The notes beneath the pieces are model-generated. The model was not told the DNA's origin. It ran no database searches and saw only the letters and a list, made by a program, of their open reading frames with translations. A program made the position numbers and the translations under genes. Shown here one piece after another: positions 55,408-64,000 of a stretch of 64,000 nucleotides of DNA (position 1 is the stretch's first letter; each line of letters starts with the position of its first letter). This DNA comes from Croceicoccus hydrothermalis (GTDB lineage Bacteria; Pseudomonadota; Alphaproteobacteria; Sphingomonadales; Sphingomonadaceae), in contig NZ_JAIQCI010000006.1 in the NCBI RefSeq assembly GCF_022378335.1, positions 310,001-374,000 on the forward strand, written 5' to 3'.

Positions 55408-56307
55408 TCAGGCGGCGTTCTTCTCCGCCGATGCGCAGTAGATCTCCTCGATCGCGGCGGAAAGCGCGTCGTCGAACTGCTTGTCGTCCATCTGATGGCG
55501 CAGCTCTTCGAGCAGAGCGCGGCTGAAGCTCGCGATCATGCCCTTGTTCTTCGACAGCTCGGCGCAGGCGTCGGCGCGCGAATACCCCCCCGAAAGCGCG
55601 ACGACGCGCGCCACCGCCGGATGGTCGACCAGCGCATCATAGGTGCCGGGCACTGCCGGGATCGACAGCTTCAGCATGATCTGGCGACCGCCAGACAGCT
55701 CGTCCAGCGCTTTCAGGATTTCATCGCGCAGGATTTTTTCACCCTCAGCGCGGTCGTCTGCGGTGATGGTGTATTCCGGCTCCAGGATCGGCATCAGCCC
55801 TGCATCGACGATCTGATTGCCGACATCGAACTGCTGCTTCACGATGGCGGCGATACCCTGCGCCTCGGCGGAATGGATGACCGAACGCATCTTGGTCCCG
55901 AATACGCCCTTGTCCTTCGCGCGCTTCAACAATTCGGAAAGGCCCGGCATCGGCTTCATCAGCTGAACGCCCTTGTCCTCGTCCTCCAGCCCCTTGTCGA
56001 CCTTGAGGAAAGGGACCACGCCCCGCTCCTGCAAGACGGTGGGCACCGGCTTGCCGTCGGCCTCGCCGTCCATGGTCTTTTCGAACAGGATCGCGCCGAG
56101 AACCTTGTCCCCGTTGAAACATGGCGAGGTCACGATGCGGCTGCGCATGGCGTGGATCATGGCGAACATTTCCTCGTCGCCCGACCATGCATCGTCATCG
56201 ACACCATAACCGCGCAGCGCCTTGGGCGTCGAACCGCCGCTCTGGTCCAATGCGGCGATGAAGCCGTCGCCATTGCGGATCTGTTCAAGCATTTCGTCGT
56301 AAGTCAT
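55408..56307 (-). CDS. Fructose-bisphosphate aldolase, class I
   Basis: The 299-residue protein is a Schiff-base (class I) aldolase of the bacterial/archaeal type. The substrate-binding N-terminus is FIAALDQSGGSTPKALR and the lysine forming the imine is in IMLKLSIPAVPG (about residue 210). It splits fructose-1,6-bisphosphate into two triose phosphates. It is the last gene of the tkt-gap-MOSC-pgk-fda set, 48 bp after pgk. Confidence 0.94.
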   Translation of the reverse strand: MTYDEMLEQIRNGDGFIAALDQSGGSTPKALRGYGVDDDAWSGDEEMFAMIHAMRSRIVTSPCFNGDKVLGAILFEKTMDGEADGKPVPTVLQERGVVPFLKVDKGLEDEDKGVQLMKPMPGLSELLKRAKDKGVFGTKMRSVIHSAEAQGIAAIVKQQFDVGNQIVDAGLMPILEPEYTITADDRAEGEKILRDEILKALDELSGGRQIMLKLSIPAVPGTYDALVDHPAVARVVALSGGYSRADACAELSKNKGMIASFSRALLEELRHQMDDKQFDDALSAAIEEIYCASAEKNAA

Positions 56308-56355
56308 CGTCGCAATCCCCTGTTTGGTCTTGTATTCGAGAAAGGTTCGGAAAAT

Positions 56356-57555
56356 TCAGGGCGTCAGCGCCGCAACCCCAGGCAATTCGCGCCCTTCCAT
56401 CCATCCGAGGAAGGCCCCGCCAGCAGTCGAGACATAGGTGAAATCATCGCCTGCACCCGCATGGTTGAGCGCCGCGACCGTGTCGCCCCCGCCCGCCACC
56501 GATACGAGCGAGCCTTCGCGGGTCAGCGCGGCGGCGGTCTTGGCGAGGGATACGGTCGCCGCATCGAACGGCTCTGTCTCGAACGCGCCGAGAGGGCCGT
56601 TCCACACAAGCGTGCGGCAGGTCTTGAGCACATCGCCCAATGCCTCGGTCGCCTGCGGCCCGATGTCCAGGATGATTTCCTCCGCCGCGACCTCGTGCAC
56701 GTTGCACGTGCGCAGCGATGCGGGATTGGCCGCGAATTCGGTCGCCACCACAACGTCATAGGGCAGATGCACGGTACAGCCCGAACGATCGGCCGCCTCC
56801 ATGATCGCTTCGACCGTGGGCTTCAATTCATGTTCGCACAGCGATTTGCCGACATCGACCCCGCGTGCGGCAAGGAAGGTGTTGGCCATGCCGCCACCGA
56901 TGATGAGGTGATCGACGATCCCGACAAGATGCTCCAGCACGGCAAGTTTGCTCGACACCTTCGCCCCGCCGACGACGGCCGCGACCGGCTTTTCCGGATT
57001 GCCAAGCGCCCTGTCGAGCGCCTCCAGCTCCTTCTGCATCGCACGCCCGGCAAAGCTGGGCAGGCAATGGGTGATCGCCTCGGTGCTGGCATGGGCGCGA
57101 TGGGCGGCGGAAAACGCATCATTGACGTAGAAATCGCCATTGGCGGCGATGGCCGCGGCAAATTCGGCGTCGTTCGCCTCCTCGCCCGGCCAGAAGCGCG
57201 TATTTTCGAGGATGGCGACATCGCCATCGCGCAATATGCCGACCGATTGCGCGACGACATCGCCGGCAACTTCGGGCACGAACATGATTTCCCGGCCCAG
57301 AACATCCTGCACCGCGTCGACCACCATGCTGAGCGACTGGGTCGAGCTTCGCTGCCCCTTCGGCCTGCCGAAATGCGCGAGCAGCAGCACCTTCGCCCCC
57401 GCATCGGCCAGTTCCAGTATCGTCGGCGCCGAGGCATTGATCCGCGTGCGGTCGGTGACCTGCCCGCCGTTCATGGGCAGGTTGAGATCGACGCGAACCA
57501 GCGCCACCTTGCCCGAAACCTGTTCAATATCGTCGAGAGTGCGAAAGCTGCTCAT
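56356..57555 (-). CDS. pgk: Phosphoglycerate kinase
   Basis: Pgk interconverts 1,3-bisphosphoglycerate and 3-phosphoglycerate with ATP formation. The 399-residue protein shows VRVDLNLPM, LLLAHFGRPKG, the hinge KVSSKLAVLEHL and the nucleotide-site SVAGGGDTVAAL. The ATG at 57553-57555 overlaps the MOSC gene's stop by 4 bp, excluding the much longer upstream frame. Confidence 0.96.
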   Translation of the reverse strand: MSSFRTLDDIEQVSGKVALVRVDLNLPMNGGQVTDRTRINASAPTILELADAGAKVLLLAHFGRPKGQRSSTQSLSMVVDAVQDVLGREIMFVPEVAGDVVAQSVGILRDGDVAILENTRFWPGEEANDAEFAAAIAANGDFYVNDAFSAAHRAHASTEAITHCLPSFAGRAMQKELEALDRALGNPEKPVAAVVGGAKVSSKLAVLEHLVGIVDHLIIGGGMANTFLAARGVDVGKSLCEHELKPTVEAIMEAADRSGCTVHLPYDVVVATEFAANPASLRTCNVHEVAAEEIILDIGPQATEALGDVLKTCRTLVWNGPLGAFETEPFDAATVSLAKTAAALTREGSLVSVAGGGDTVAALNHAGAGDDFTYVSTAGGAFLGWMEGRELPGVAALTP

Positions 57556-58022
57556 GCTTCGATCCTTATGATGTCGCCGATGGCGATATGCCCGCCCTTC
57601 AGCACCCGGCCCAGCAGGCCGCCGCGCCAATCCGGCATCAGCGCTGCCTTCAATCCGGCGTGAATGTTCTCCATCCGGCTGCAGGGGTCGCATTCCTGCA
57701 CCGCCTCGATAACGAGAGTTTCGCCGATATGGATTCGTGCGCCCGCCTCGCGCGGCAAGGCAATGCCATCGACGAGCAGGTTGGCGCGACGCTCGGACCA
57801 ACGGATGGCGTCGGGCGCGAGATCGAGGTCGGCCATGGCGGCGGCCCATCCCGATGCGGTGATGAGCGAAACCTGACGCTTGCGCGGGCCGTCCGGCTTC
57901 ATCGCGCCGCGATAATCGCCGTCGAGGCCCGCTTCGGCCGTAACCTCGACGGCGTCTATTTCCTCGATCGGACCGCGCGGGCGGTCATGCCGCGCAATGC
58001 CGACCAACCGCCCCACGCTCAT
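57552..58022 (-). CDS. MOSC domain protein
   Basis: A 156-residue stand-alone MOSC (molybdenum cofactor sulfurase C-terminal) domain. Diagnostic segments are GLDGDYRGAMKP, KRQVSLITAS, RRANLLVDGIALP, and the conserved Cys in VQECDPCSRMENIHAGL. MOSC proteins transfer or bind sulfur on molybdenum centres or act as YiiM/YcbX-like N-oxide-handling proteins. It is embedded between gap (15 bp upstream) and pgk (4-bp overlap), an odd place for it. Confidence 0.88.
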   Translation of the reverse strand: MSVGRLVGIARHDRPRGPIEEIDAVEVTAEAGLDGDYRGAMKPDGPRKRQVSLITASGWAAAMADLDLAPDAIRWSERRANLLVDGIALPREAGARIHIGETLVIEAVQECDPCSRMENIHAGLKAALMPDWRGGLLGRVLKGGHIAIGDIIRIEA

Positions 58023-58037
58023 CGTCCGCCCCCCGGC

Positions 58038-59045
58038 TCAGATCAGGCCAGCGATCACGCCGGCGGTATCGATCATCCGGTTGGAGAAGCCCCATTCGTT
58101 GTCATACCACGACACGACGCGGGCGAGCTTGTTTTCCAGCACTGCGGTCTCGAGGCTGTCCACGGTCGAGCTGGCCGGATAATGGTTGAAGTCCGAGGAC
58201 ACCAGCGGCTCTTCCGTATAATCAAGCACGCCCTTCAGCGCGCCATTGGCCGCGGATTTGAGCGCTTCGTTCAGTTCCTCAGCGCTGGTGTCACGCGACG
58301 GGGTGAACACGAGATCGATCAGGCTGACATTCGGCGTCGGCACGCGGACCGAGCTGCCATCGAGCTTGCCATTGAGTTCGGGCAGCACGAGGCCGACCGC
58401 GCGGGCAGCACCCGTCGTCGTCGGGATCATGTTCTGCGCCCCGGCGCGGGCACGACGCATGTCCGAGTGCATTTGGTCGAGCATGCGCTGATCGTTGGTG
58501 TAGCTGTGGATCGTGGTCATGAAACCGCGTTCGATCCCGACCGCTTCGTGCAGCACCTTTGCGACGGGCGCGAGGCAGTTGGTCGTGCAGCTTGCGTTCG
58601 ACACGACGATGTCGTCGGCGGTCAGCGTACCCTGATTGACGCCGAACACGATGGTCTTGTCGACATTCTTCGCCGGTGCGGAGATGAGCACGCGCTTCGC
58701 CCCTGCATCGAGATGCGGGCTGGCCGCCTCCTTCGACTGAAAAAAGCCCGTGCATTCGAGCACGATGTCGACGCCCATCGCCCTGTGCGGGAGCTTGCCG
58801 GGATCGCGTTCCTTCGTGACCGCGATCTTCTTGCCATTCACGGTGATGCTGTCGGCGTCCGACGTTACCTCACCCGGGAAGCGCCCGTGCGAGGAATCGT
58901 AGGAAAACAGGAGCGCGTTGTCCTTCGCATCGGCGAGATCGTTGATCGCCACCAGTTCCAGATCGTGATCGTCGCGTTCGAGCAGAGCGCGCGCAACCAG
59001 CCGTCCGATACGACCGAAACCATTAATTGCAACCTTCGTCGCCAT
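58038..59045 (-). CDS. gap: Glyceraldehyde-3-phosphate dehydrogenase, type I
   Basis: This 335-residue enzyme oxidises glyceraldehyde-3-phosphate with NAD and phosphate. The Rossmann start is [12 protein letters not shown], catalytic Cys is in [12 protein letters not shown] (about 152) and the His partner in [10 protein letters not shown]. The C-terminal [12 protein letters not shown] is typical. It starts 15 bp after tkt ends. Confidence 0.97.
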   Translation of the reverse strand: MATKVAINGFGRIGRLVARALLERDDHDLELVAINDLADAKDNALLFSYDSSHGRFPGEVTSDADSITVNGKKIAVTKERDPGKLPHRAMGVDIVLECTGFFQSKEAASPHLDAGAKRVLISAPAKNVDKTIVFGVNQGTLTADDIVVSNASCTTNCLAPVAKVLHEAVGIERGFMTTIHSYTNDQRMLDQMHSDMRRARAGAQNMIPTTTGAARAVGLVLPELNGKLDGSSVRVPTPNVSLIDLVFTPSRDTSAEELNEALKSAANGALKGVLDYTEEPLVSSDFNHYPASSTVDSLETAVLENKLARVVSWYDNEWGFSNRMIDTAGVIAGLI

Positions 59046-59060
59046 ATGCTGAAACTCCTC

Positions 59061-61049
59061 TTAGATGCCTAGACGTGCTTTGATTTGCGGAACGATGGCA
59101 TCGGTCGTGAAACCGAATTTCTCGAACAGATCCGCGGCGGGGGCAGAAGCGCCGAACCGGTCGATCCCGATCTGGAGACCGTCCAGCATGGTATAGCGTT
59201 CCCACCCGTAAGAGCTGCCCGCCTCGATCGAAACGCGCAGGATATCGCTCGGCTTGACGTGCGGCAAGATATCGTCGCGGTAGATCTTGTCCTGCTCGTC
59301 GAAAAGCTGCGTACAGACCATGGACACGACATCCGCGCCCACGCCTTCGGCCTCCAGCACCTCCGCGACGTCGAGCGCGAGCTGCACTTCGGAACCGCTG
59401 GCGATGAGGACGACCTTGCGCGGCGCATCGGCGGCGCGGACGCGATACGCGCCGCGCGCGCTGCGGTTCTGATCCGCGTCGGTGCGCAGCGCGGGCAGGT
59501 TCTGCCGGCTGAGCGCGAGAAGTGACGGCCCCGTCGTATGGCGCAGCGCCAGTTCCCAGCATTCCGCCGTTTCGAGCGCGTCGGCCGGGCGGAACACGCG
59601 CAGGTTCGGGATCATGCGCAACGATTGGAGATGTTCGATCGGCTGATGCGTCGGCCCATCTTCGCCAAGCCCGATGGAATCATGCGTCATGACATAGATC
59701 GCCTGCGCCTCCTGCAGGGCGGAGAGGCGGATGGCCGGGCGGCAATAATCCGAGAACACCATGAAGGTGCCGCCATAGGGGATGACCCCGCCATGCAGCG
59801 CCATGCCGTTCATCGCCGCGGCCATGCCGAATTCACGAATGCCGTAATAGACGTAGCGACCCGCGTAATCCTCCGCCGTAAAGGGCGTGGTCGCGGGCGT
59901 CTTGGTATTGTTCGACCCGGTGAGATCGGCCGACCCGCCGACGAGCGCTGGGACCGACGCGGTGAGCACGCCCAATGCCGCCTCGCTCGCCTTGCGCGTC
60001 GCCATCTTCGGCATGTCGCGAGTTAGCTGCTCCTTGTATTCCTGCCAGTCGGCGAGCTTGGGCAATTCACCCGACATGCGGGCGCGAAACGCCTCCCCGT
60101 CGGGCGATTTCGCGAGGCGGTCGGTCCATTCCTGCCGCGCCTTGCGTCCGCGCACGGCGGTCTGCTGCCACTCGGCGGCGATGTCGGACGGAATGTCGAA
60201 CGGCGCGGCGCTCCAGCCCAGCGTTTGGCGGACCGCGGCGATTTCCTCGTCGCCAAGCGCGGCACCATGGGTGGCAGACGTGCCCTGCTTGTTCGGGGCG
60301 CCCTTGCCGATCACGGTCTTGCACGCGACGAGGGACGGACGCGGATCGGCCACCGCTTCATCCAGAGCGCGGCGGATGTCGCCGAAATCATGCCCGTCAC
60401 AGCTGGTCACATGCCAGCCGGTCGCGGCATAGCGCGCCTTGATGTCCTCGCTCGTCGAAAGCGAGGTCGCACCATCGATGGTGATGTCATTGTCGTCCCA
60501 AAGCACGTTCAGCCGGCCAAGCTTCAGATGCCCGGCAAGGCCGATCGCCTCGTGGTTGATCCCTTCCATCAGACAGCCGTCCCCGGCGATCGTCCACGTA
60601 CGATGATCGACCAGCGCGTCGCCGAACTCGGCGTTAAGATGCCGCTCCGCCATCGCCATGCCGACCGCCATGGCCAGCCCCTGCCCCAGCGGGCCGGTCG
60701 TGCATTCCACACCGGGGATGAGAAAGTTTTCCGGATGCCCGGCGCACACGCTGCCAAGCTGGCGGAAATTACGGATGTCGTCCATCGTAGGCCGGTCGTA
60801 GCCCGACAGGTGGAGCAACGCATATATCAGCATCGAACCGTGCCCTGCGGACAGGACGAAACGGTCCCGGTCGTGCCAGTCGGGCGATTTGGGATCGAAT
60901 TTCAGATAATCCGACCACAGAACCGTTGCCACATCGGCCATGCCCATCGGCATGCCGGGGTGCCCGGAATTGGCGGCCTGCACCGCGTCCATCGACAAGG
61001 CACGAATGGCGTTGGCCATGGGGGTGAGCTGGCTGCGATCCAAAGTCAT
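59061..61049 (-). CDS. tkt: Transketolase
   Basis: Tkt is the thiamine-diphosphate enzyme of the pentose phosphate pathway. The 662-residue protein has NSGHPGMPMGMADVATVLW, the cofactor-binding GDGCLMEGINHEAIGLAGHL and the pyrimidine-domain EFGMAAAMNGMALHGG. The start was set at ATG 61049; the open frame beyond it is unsupported. It leads the tkt-gap-MOSC-pgk-fda cluster. Confidence 0.97.
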   Translation of the reverse strand: MTLDRSQLTPMANAIRALSMDAVQAANSGHPGMPMGMADVATVLWSDYLKFDPKSPDWHDRDRFVLSAGHGSMLIYALLHLSGYDRPTMDDIRNFRQLGSVCAGHPENFLIPGVECTTGPLGQGLAMAVGMAMAERHLNAEFGDALVDHRTWTIAGDGCLMEGINHEAIGLAGHLKLGRLNVLWDDNDITIDGATSLSTSEDIKARYAATGWHVTSCDGHDFGDIRRALDEAVADPRPSLVACKTVIGKGAPNKQGTSATHGAALGDEEIAAVRQTLGWSAAPFDIPSDIAAEWQQTAVRGRKARQEWTDRLAKSPDGEAFRARMSGELPKLADWQEYKEQLTRDMPKMATRKASEAALGVLTASVPALVGGSADLTGSNNTKTPATTPFTAEDYAGRYVYYGIREFGMAAAMNGMALHGGVIPYGGTFMVFSDYCRPAIRLSALQEAQAIYVMTHDSIGLGEDGPTHQPIEHLQSLRMIPNLRVFRPADALETAECWELALRHTTGPSLLALSRQNLPALRTDADQNRSARGAYRVRAADAPRKVVLIASGSEVQLALDVAEVLEAEGVGADVVSMVCTQLFDEQDKIYRDDILPHVKPSDILRVSIEAGSSYGWERYTMLDGLQIGIDRFGASAPAADLFEKFGFTTDAIVPQIKARLGI

Positions 61050-61413
61050 TCTCTTGTATTCCGGCCTTTCGGGGCGGCGTTGAGTGGCCCCTTGTTCGAT
61101 TGCACGTTTCGATTCGTCGGCGGGCGTGCTTTGCGGGTGCGGTGCCGCCTCGTCAAGTTTGCACCCCGGCTGTCCCGCCACGGGGCAGCGCCTGCCTCGA
61201 TGCGATAGGGTGTAAAACCGTTTTTGACCATTGCTTTACCAATCGTTTCTGTGCGCTAAGACAAACCGCGTTCGCGAACCGACCCGCCGCATGGTGGGGT
61301 TCGGTTGCGGTCGCTCGGGCGGTTCGACGCCGTTTAACGGAGCGGCCGCGGGCTCGTATGACGATCCCGTTCGGCGAATCGACGATTTTGCGAGGGGCGA
61401 GGAACGACTAACG
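61050..61413. other. Divergent intergenic region, tkt / zapA operon
   Basis: This 364-bp gap has no gene I can support. It must hold promoters in both directions. On the plus strand TTGACC at 61224-61229 is a fair -35, but the -10 candidate about 17 bp later (TTCTGT) is weak. A possible hairpin joins CGAACC (61275-61280) with GGTTCG (61298-61303). Confidence 0.4.
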
Positions 61414-61689
61414 ATGAACAGCCATGACACTCAAACCGGCGTGGATACGCCCGAAGCCGCGCTCGCGCGATTGCAGAGCGCGCTTGTCCGGCTGGAGCAG
61501 GCCGCAACCCGCCCGCAGGCGCACACCGCCGAAATCGACGATTTGCGGCGGCAGCGCGACGCGATGCGGGACAGGATCGGGACTGCGGTCCAGGAGATCG
61601 ACGTGCTTATCGCCGGGCTGACTCCCGCCATGTCAGACGAATTGGCTGGCGGCGATCCGGGCGCGGCTTCGGACAGGGCTTCGGCATGA
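61414..61689 (+). CDS. Small coiled-coil protein upstream of zapA
   Basis: A 91-residue protein, mostly one amphipathic helix (ALARLQSALVRLEQAATRP and IDDLRRQRDAMRDRIGTAVQEI), with short polar ends. It overlaps zapA by 4 bp (ATGA). Small coiled-coil ORFs directly ahead of zapA are common in alphaproteobacteria, and a partner role in Z-ring assembly is plausible but not shown. Start at ATG 61414; the open frame upstream is likely leader sequence. Confidence 0.75.
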   Translation: MNSHDTQTGVDTPEAALARLQSALVRLEQAATRPQAHTAEIDDLRRQRDAMRDRIGTAVQEIDVLIAGLTPAMSDELAGGDPGAASDRASA

Positions 61690-62024
61690 GCAATCTCAAG
61701 CTTTCGATCGGCGGGCGCAGTTTCGCCGTGAGCTGCGCACCGGGCGAGGAAGAGCACATTCGCGCATTGGGCGAAAGAATCGACGAATCGATACGCAAGG
61801 CCGGCGCGATGGGGCAAAGCGAACCGCGCATGTTGCTGTTCGCTGCGCTGATGCTCGCCGACGAGCTCCACGAAATGCAGCGCGCGGCCGCCCCGGCGCC
61901 ACGATCCGCCCCGCCCGAACGCGATCCCGAAGCGGACGCGCAGCTGTCGCGCACGATCGACGCCATCACGCAGCGCATCGAAAATATCGCCCGCCACCTT
62001 GAGGGCGGCGACCATCATCCCTAA
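61686..62024 (+). CDS. zapA: Cell division protein ZapA
   Basis: ZapA binds FtsZ and bundles protofilaments. The 112-residue protein has the N-terminal globular part (LKLSIGGRSFAVSCAPGEEEHIRALGERIDE) and MLLFAALMLADELHEMQ, followed by a C-terminal helix for dimerisation. It is followed by the 6S RNA and fau, the standard proteobacterial order. Confidence 0.92.
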   Translation: MSNLKLSIGGRSFAVSCAPGEEEHIRALGERIDESIRKAGAMGQSEPRMLLFAALMLADELHEMQRAAAPAPRSAPPERDPEADAQLSRTIDAITQRIENIARHLEGGDHHP

Positions 62025-62033
62025 ATCACGAAG

Positions 62034-62200
62034 CGACGGGTTCTGCGTGGCACGAGCCGACAGAACATCCCTGAGGCTATAAGCAATCCTAGGGGGCTGT
62101 CCCTGTTCCGGGCCGTGGCCTGGGATATATGGCCCCCACCTGACGTTACAGGCGTCAGAGGATTTCACACGGCAAACGACCAAATGGTGGGCCCGTCACC
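62034..62200 (+). ncRNA. ssrS: 6S RNA (approximate ends)
   Basis: The 204-bp space between zapA and fau is the classic 6S RNA site. It contains CATCCCTGAGGC, long paired segments (for example GGGGGCTGTCC with GGCCCCC, CTGACG with CGTCAG) and terminal pairing of GACGGG (62035-62040) with CCCGTC (62192-62197). 6S RNA mimics an open promoter and sequesters housekeeping RNA polymerase in stationary phase. No start or end was mapped; the ends given are guesses from the terminal pairing. Confidence 0.7.
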
Positions 62201-62228
62201 CTTTCCCGGCTTTTAAAAGGCATCACGG

Positions 62229-62831
62229 ATGAACGAAACGCAGGCCGCGCGCAAAAAAGCCCTGCGCGCCGAATTGCGCCAGATGCGCCGCGACCATGTC
62301 GCCGCCCTGCCCGATGCGACCCGTGCGCTCATCATGCGGCGCCCGCCGGCGCCGATGCTGGCGATGATCGGCGACGATGCCGTCATCGGCCTTTATCACG
62401 CCGCCGCGCACGAGGCCCCGACCCGCCATTACGCCCGCTTTTTTCAGGAGGCCGGTCACCGCATCGCCCTCCCCGCCTTTGCCGACCGCGATGCGCCGAT
62501 GAATTTTCGCGAATGGACCGACCCGTGGGACGATAGCGATCTGGCCGGCGGTCCCTTCGCCATGCCGCAGCCTGAAGCCGATACCGCGGCGTTGGTGCCC
62601 GATGTGCTGATCGTGCCGCTCGTCGGCTTTACCGCTGCGGGCGAGCGGTTGGGACAGGGCGGCGGCCATTACGACCGCTGGCTCGGTGCGAATCGCGATA
62701 CGCTGGCCATCGGCATGGCCTGGGATGTACAGGAGGTCGATACGCTGCCCTGCGAGGCGCATGACCGTCCCCTGGATGCGGTGGTGACGCCGACGCGATT
62801 CTTCGGCCCGTTTGAAAAGGCACGCCCATGA
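62229..62831 (+). CDS. fau: 5-formyltetrahydrofolate cyclo-ligase
   Basis: This 200-residue enzyme (YgfA/MTHFS family) converts 5-formyl-THF to 5,10-methenyl-THF using ATP. Typical motifs are the N-terminal KKALRAELRQMRR and the C-terminal LVGFTAAGERLGQGGGHYDRWL. It lies directly behind the 6S RNA and overlaps the DUF2842 gene by 4 bp. Confidence 0.93.
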   Translation: MNETQAARKKALRAELRQMRRDHVAALPDATRALIMRRPPAPMLAMIGDDAVIGLYHAAAHEAPTRHYARFFQEAGHRIALPAFADRDAPMNFREWTDPWDDSDLAGGPFAMPQPEADTAALVPDVLIVPLVGFTAAGERLGQGGGHYDRWLGANRDTLAIGMAWDVQEVDTLPCEAHDRPLDAVVTPTRFFGPFEKARP

Positions 62832-63049
62832 CCGATCCAGAATGGAAACCGACGTGGCGAAAGCCTGTGGGCGTGCTGGCACTGCTTTTCGGGATGCTGA
62901 TCTATTCGGGGATCGTCGTCACGCTGGTGGAGCCGATTTCACGCTGGCCGGTGCTGGCGCAAGTGCCGGTCTATCTCGTGCTGGGCATCGCGTGGCTCTT
63001 GCCGCTCCGCCGCTTTCTCATCTGGATGGAAACGGGGCGCTGGGGCTGA
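62828..63049 (+). CDS. DUF2842 family small membrane protein
   Basis: A 73-residue protein with two hydrophobic segments (about residues 14-34 and 42-60) and the family ends WRKPVGVLALL and IWMETGRW. DUF2842 is a small alphaproteobacterial inner-membrane family without known function. The last 41 codons lie inside the tandem duplication described below, and its intact copy is the first one. Confidence 0.88.
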   Translation: MTDPEWKPTWRKPVGVLALLFGMLIYSGIVVTLVEPISRWPVLAQVPVYLVLGIAWLLPLRRFLIWMETGRWG

Positions 63050-63118
63050 TTCTGCGGTAACCCGGCGGCGGGTTTGGATATCATGCCGTCCGGCGGCCCA
63101 TCGCCCGCCAAACGCAGC

Positions 63119-63146
63119 GCGGCGGCATCCTTTCGGATACCGCCGC
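63119..63146 (+). terminator. Strong hairpin, possible terminator (first copy)
   Basis: GCGGCGGCATCC pairs with GGATACCGCCGC (one mismatch) around the loop TTTC. It stands 70 bp after the DUF2842 stop but has no T-run behind it, so it is either a factor-assisted terminator or a mere stem-loop. An identical copy occurs at 63372-63399. Confidence 0.45.
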
Positions 63147-63179
63147 CATGCTGTTCGATCAGGATCGAAATCCCCAAGT

Positions 63180-63302
63180 GTGGAGCCGATTTCACGCTGG
63201 CCGGTGCTGGCGCAAGTGCCGGTCTATCTCGTGCTGGGCATCGCGTGGCTCTTGCCGCTCCGCCGCTTTCTCATCTGGATGGAAACGGGGCGCTGGGGCT
63301 GA
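63180..63302 (+). pseudogene. Duplicated 3' fragment of the DUF2842 gene
   Basis: The second copy of the tandem unit carries a headless repeat of the last 41 codons of the upstream DUF2842 gene, ending at the same TGA (63300-63302). It has no start codon or ribosome site of its own and is presumed untranslated. Confidence 0.85.
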
Positions 63303-63371
63303 TTCTGCGGTAACCCGGCGGCGGGTTTGGATATCATGCCGTCCGGCGGCCCATCGCCCGCCAAACGCAGC

Positions 63372-63399
63372 GCGGCGGCATCCTTTCGGATACCGCCGC
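63372..63399 (+). terminator. Strong hairpin, possible terminator (second copy)
   Basis: Exact duplicate of the hairpin at 63119-63146, created by the tandem duplication. It lies 33 bp beyond the 3' end of the minus-strand tRNA-Asp and may also serve that gene. Confidence 0.4.
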
Positions 63400-63431
63400 C
63401 ATGCTGTTCGATCAGGATCGAAATCCCCAAG

Positions 63432-63508
<77 letters not shown>

Positions 63509-63601
63509 TCTCCCCTTGGGGTGACGGGCAATTAGGCGAGCTGTTCCACGCTGTCAACGATGATCGAAACAGAGACGTAATATTTTTTCAAACTCTCGCA
63601 A

Positions 63602-64000
63602 TCAGACCGCGACGGGCGCGGAAATATGCGGTTGCGGCGCGTAGCCGGACACGGTGAAATCTTCGATCCCATAGTCGAAAATGCTTTTAACCCCATCGCG
63701 GATCGACAGAATCGGGCGACCCGACGGCGTCCGGGCCAACTGCTCTGTCACCAGCGGTTCGTGATTGAGGTAGAGATGCGTGTCCCCGCCCATCCACGTA
63801 AAGCGCCCCGGCAACAGCCCCGCCTGCGCCGCGAGCATGCGTTGCAGCAGCGCCGCCGACCACAGGTTGAACGGTAGCCCCAAAGCCACGTCGCAACTGC
63901 GCTGGTAAAGGAGGCCGTTCAGCCGTCCGTCCGCCACATGATACTGATAGGTCTTGTGACACGGCGGAAGCGCCATCGCATCCAGCTCCGCGACGTTCCA
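63602..64000 (-). CDS. thyA: Thymidylate synthase (partial, 3' part)
   Basis: The last 132 codons of thyA are present; the gene runs off the right edge. The catalytic Cys is in [13 protein letters not shown], and the dUMP-binding segment is [13 protein letters not shown]. ThyA methylates dUMP to dTMP with methylene-tetrahydrofolate, giving dihydrofolate. The C-terminus ends [13 protein letters not shown], the usual ThyA tail. Confidence 0.95.
   Translation of the reverse strand, partial: WNVAELDAMALPPCHKTYQYHVADGRLNGLLYQRSCDVALGLPFNLWSAALLQRMLAAQAGLLPGRFTWMGGDTHLYLNHEPLVTEQLARTPSGRPILSIRDGVKSIFDYGIEDFTVSGYAPQPHISAPVAV

Overview
The window is GC-rich, densely coded chromosomal DNA from an alphaproteobacterium, most likely a sphingomonad (Sphingomonadales, Erythrobacteraceae-like). 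The assignment rests on familiar alphaproteobacterial/sphingomonad gene neighbourhoods: lexA-comEC-gltX-gltA, a nuoA-N operon running into birA-coaX-rnj-DUF1467, and zapA-6S RNA-fau-DUF2842. It also rests on a mitochondrial-type short NuoG and a TipN-like polarity protein. Nearly everything is core metabolism and cell-envelope housekeeping; I see no phage, insertion sequence, CRISPR array or defence island.

Layout. 1-5.5 kb: 3' end of lexA, then divergent comEC (-) and gltX-gltA-small membrane protein (+), closed by a strong terminator. 5.5-9.5 kb: a membrane protein with a nucleotidyltransferase-like head (-), divergent from a large TipN-like coiled-coil protein (+). 9.5-28.2 kb: one long minus-strand operon reading nuoABCDE-two tiny membrane ORFs-nuoFGHIJKLMN-birA-coaX-rnj-DUF1467, with many 1-8 bp overlaps. 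28.2-33.3 kb: SH3 protein, D-2-hydroxyacid dehydrogenase, and the overlapping set prfB-lipoprotein methyltransferase-flavin oxidoreductase. 33.4-40.5 kb: PBP1A and an amidase (-) facing rne (+), which has a long leader and a terminator. 40.5-44.7 kb: an unassigned cluster of SDR and PLP enzyme (-) divergent from an ATP-grasp ligase and a nucleotidyltransferase (+). 44.7-47.1 kb: sdhB, a hotdog thioesterase and zapE. 47.2-51.1 kb: a P-loop-less ATPase-like protein plus a PLP decarboxylase, an AMP-forming ligase and an acyl carrier protein of the kinds associated with exosortase-A loci, but no exosortase is present. 51.1-55.4 kb: trxB, the wall enzymes M23 and L,D-transpeptidase, thiE and a small lipoprotein. 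55.4-61 kb: a central-carbon cluster tkt-gap-MOSC-pgk-fda. 61.4-64 kb: a coiled-coil ORF-zapA-6S RNA-fau-DUF2842, a perfect 253-bp tandem duplication, tRNA-Asp and the 3' part of thyA.

The genes fall into functional blocks: respiration (Complex I, SdhB, citrate synthase), glycolysis/pentose phosphate, RNA turnover (RNase E and RNase J), and peptidoglycan growth and division (PBP1A, amidase, LDT, M23, ZapA, ZapE, TipN-like). The least explained parts are the ATP-grasp/nucleotidyltransferase/PLP cluster, the exosortase-type trio with its degenerate ATPase, the pseudo-enzyme-like membrane protein near 6 kb, and the fresh tandem duplication that ends at the 3' end of a tRNA.
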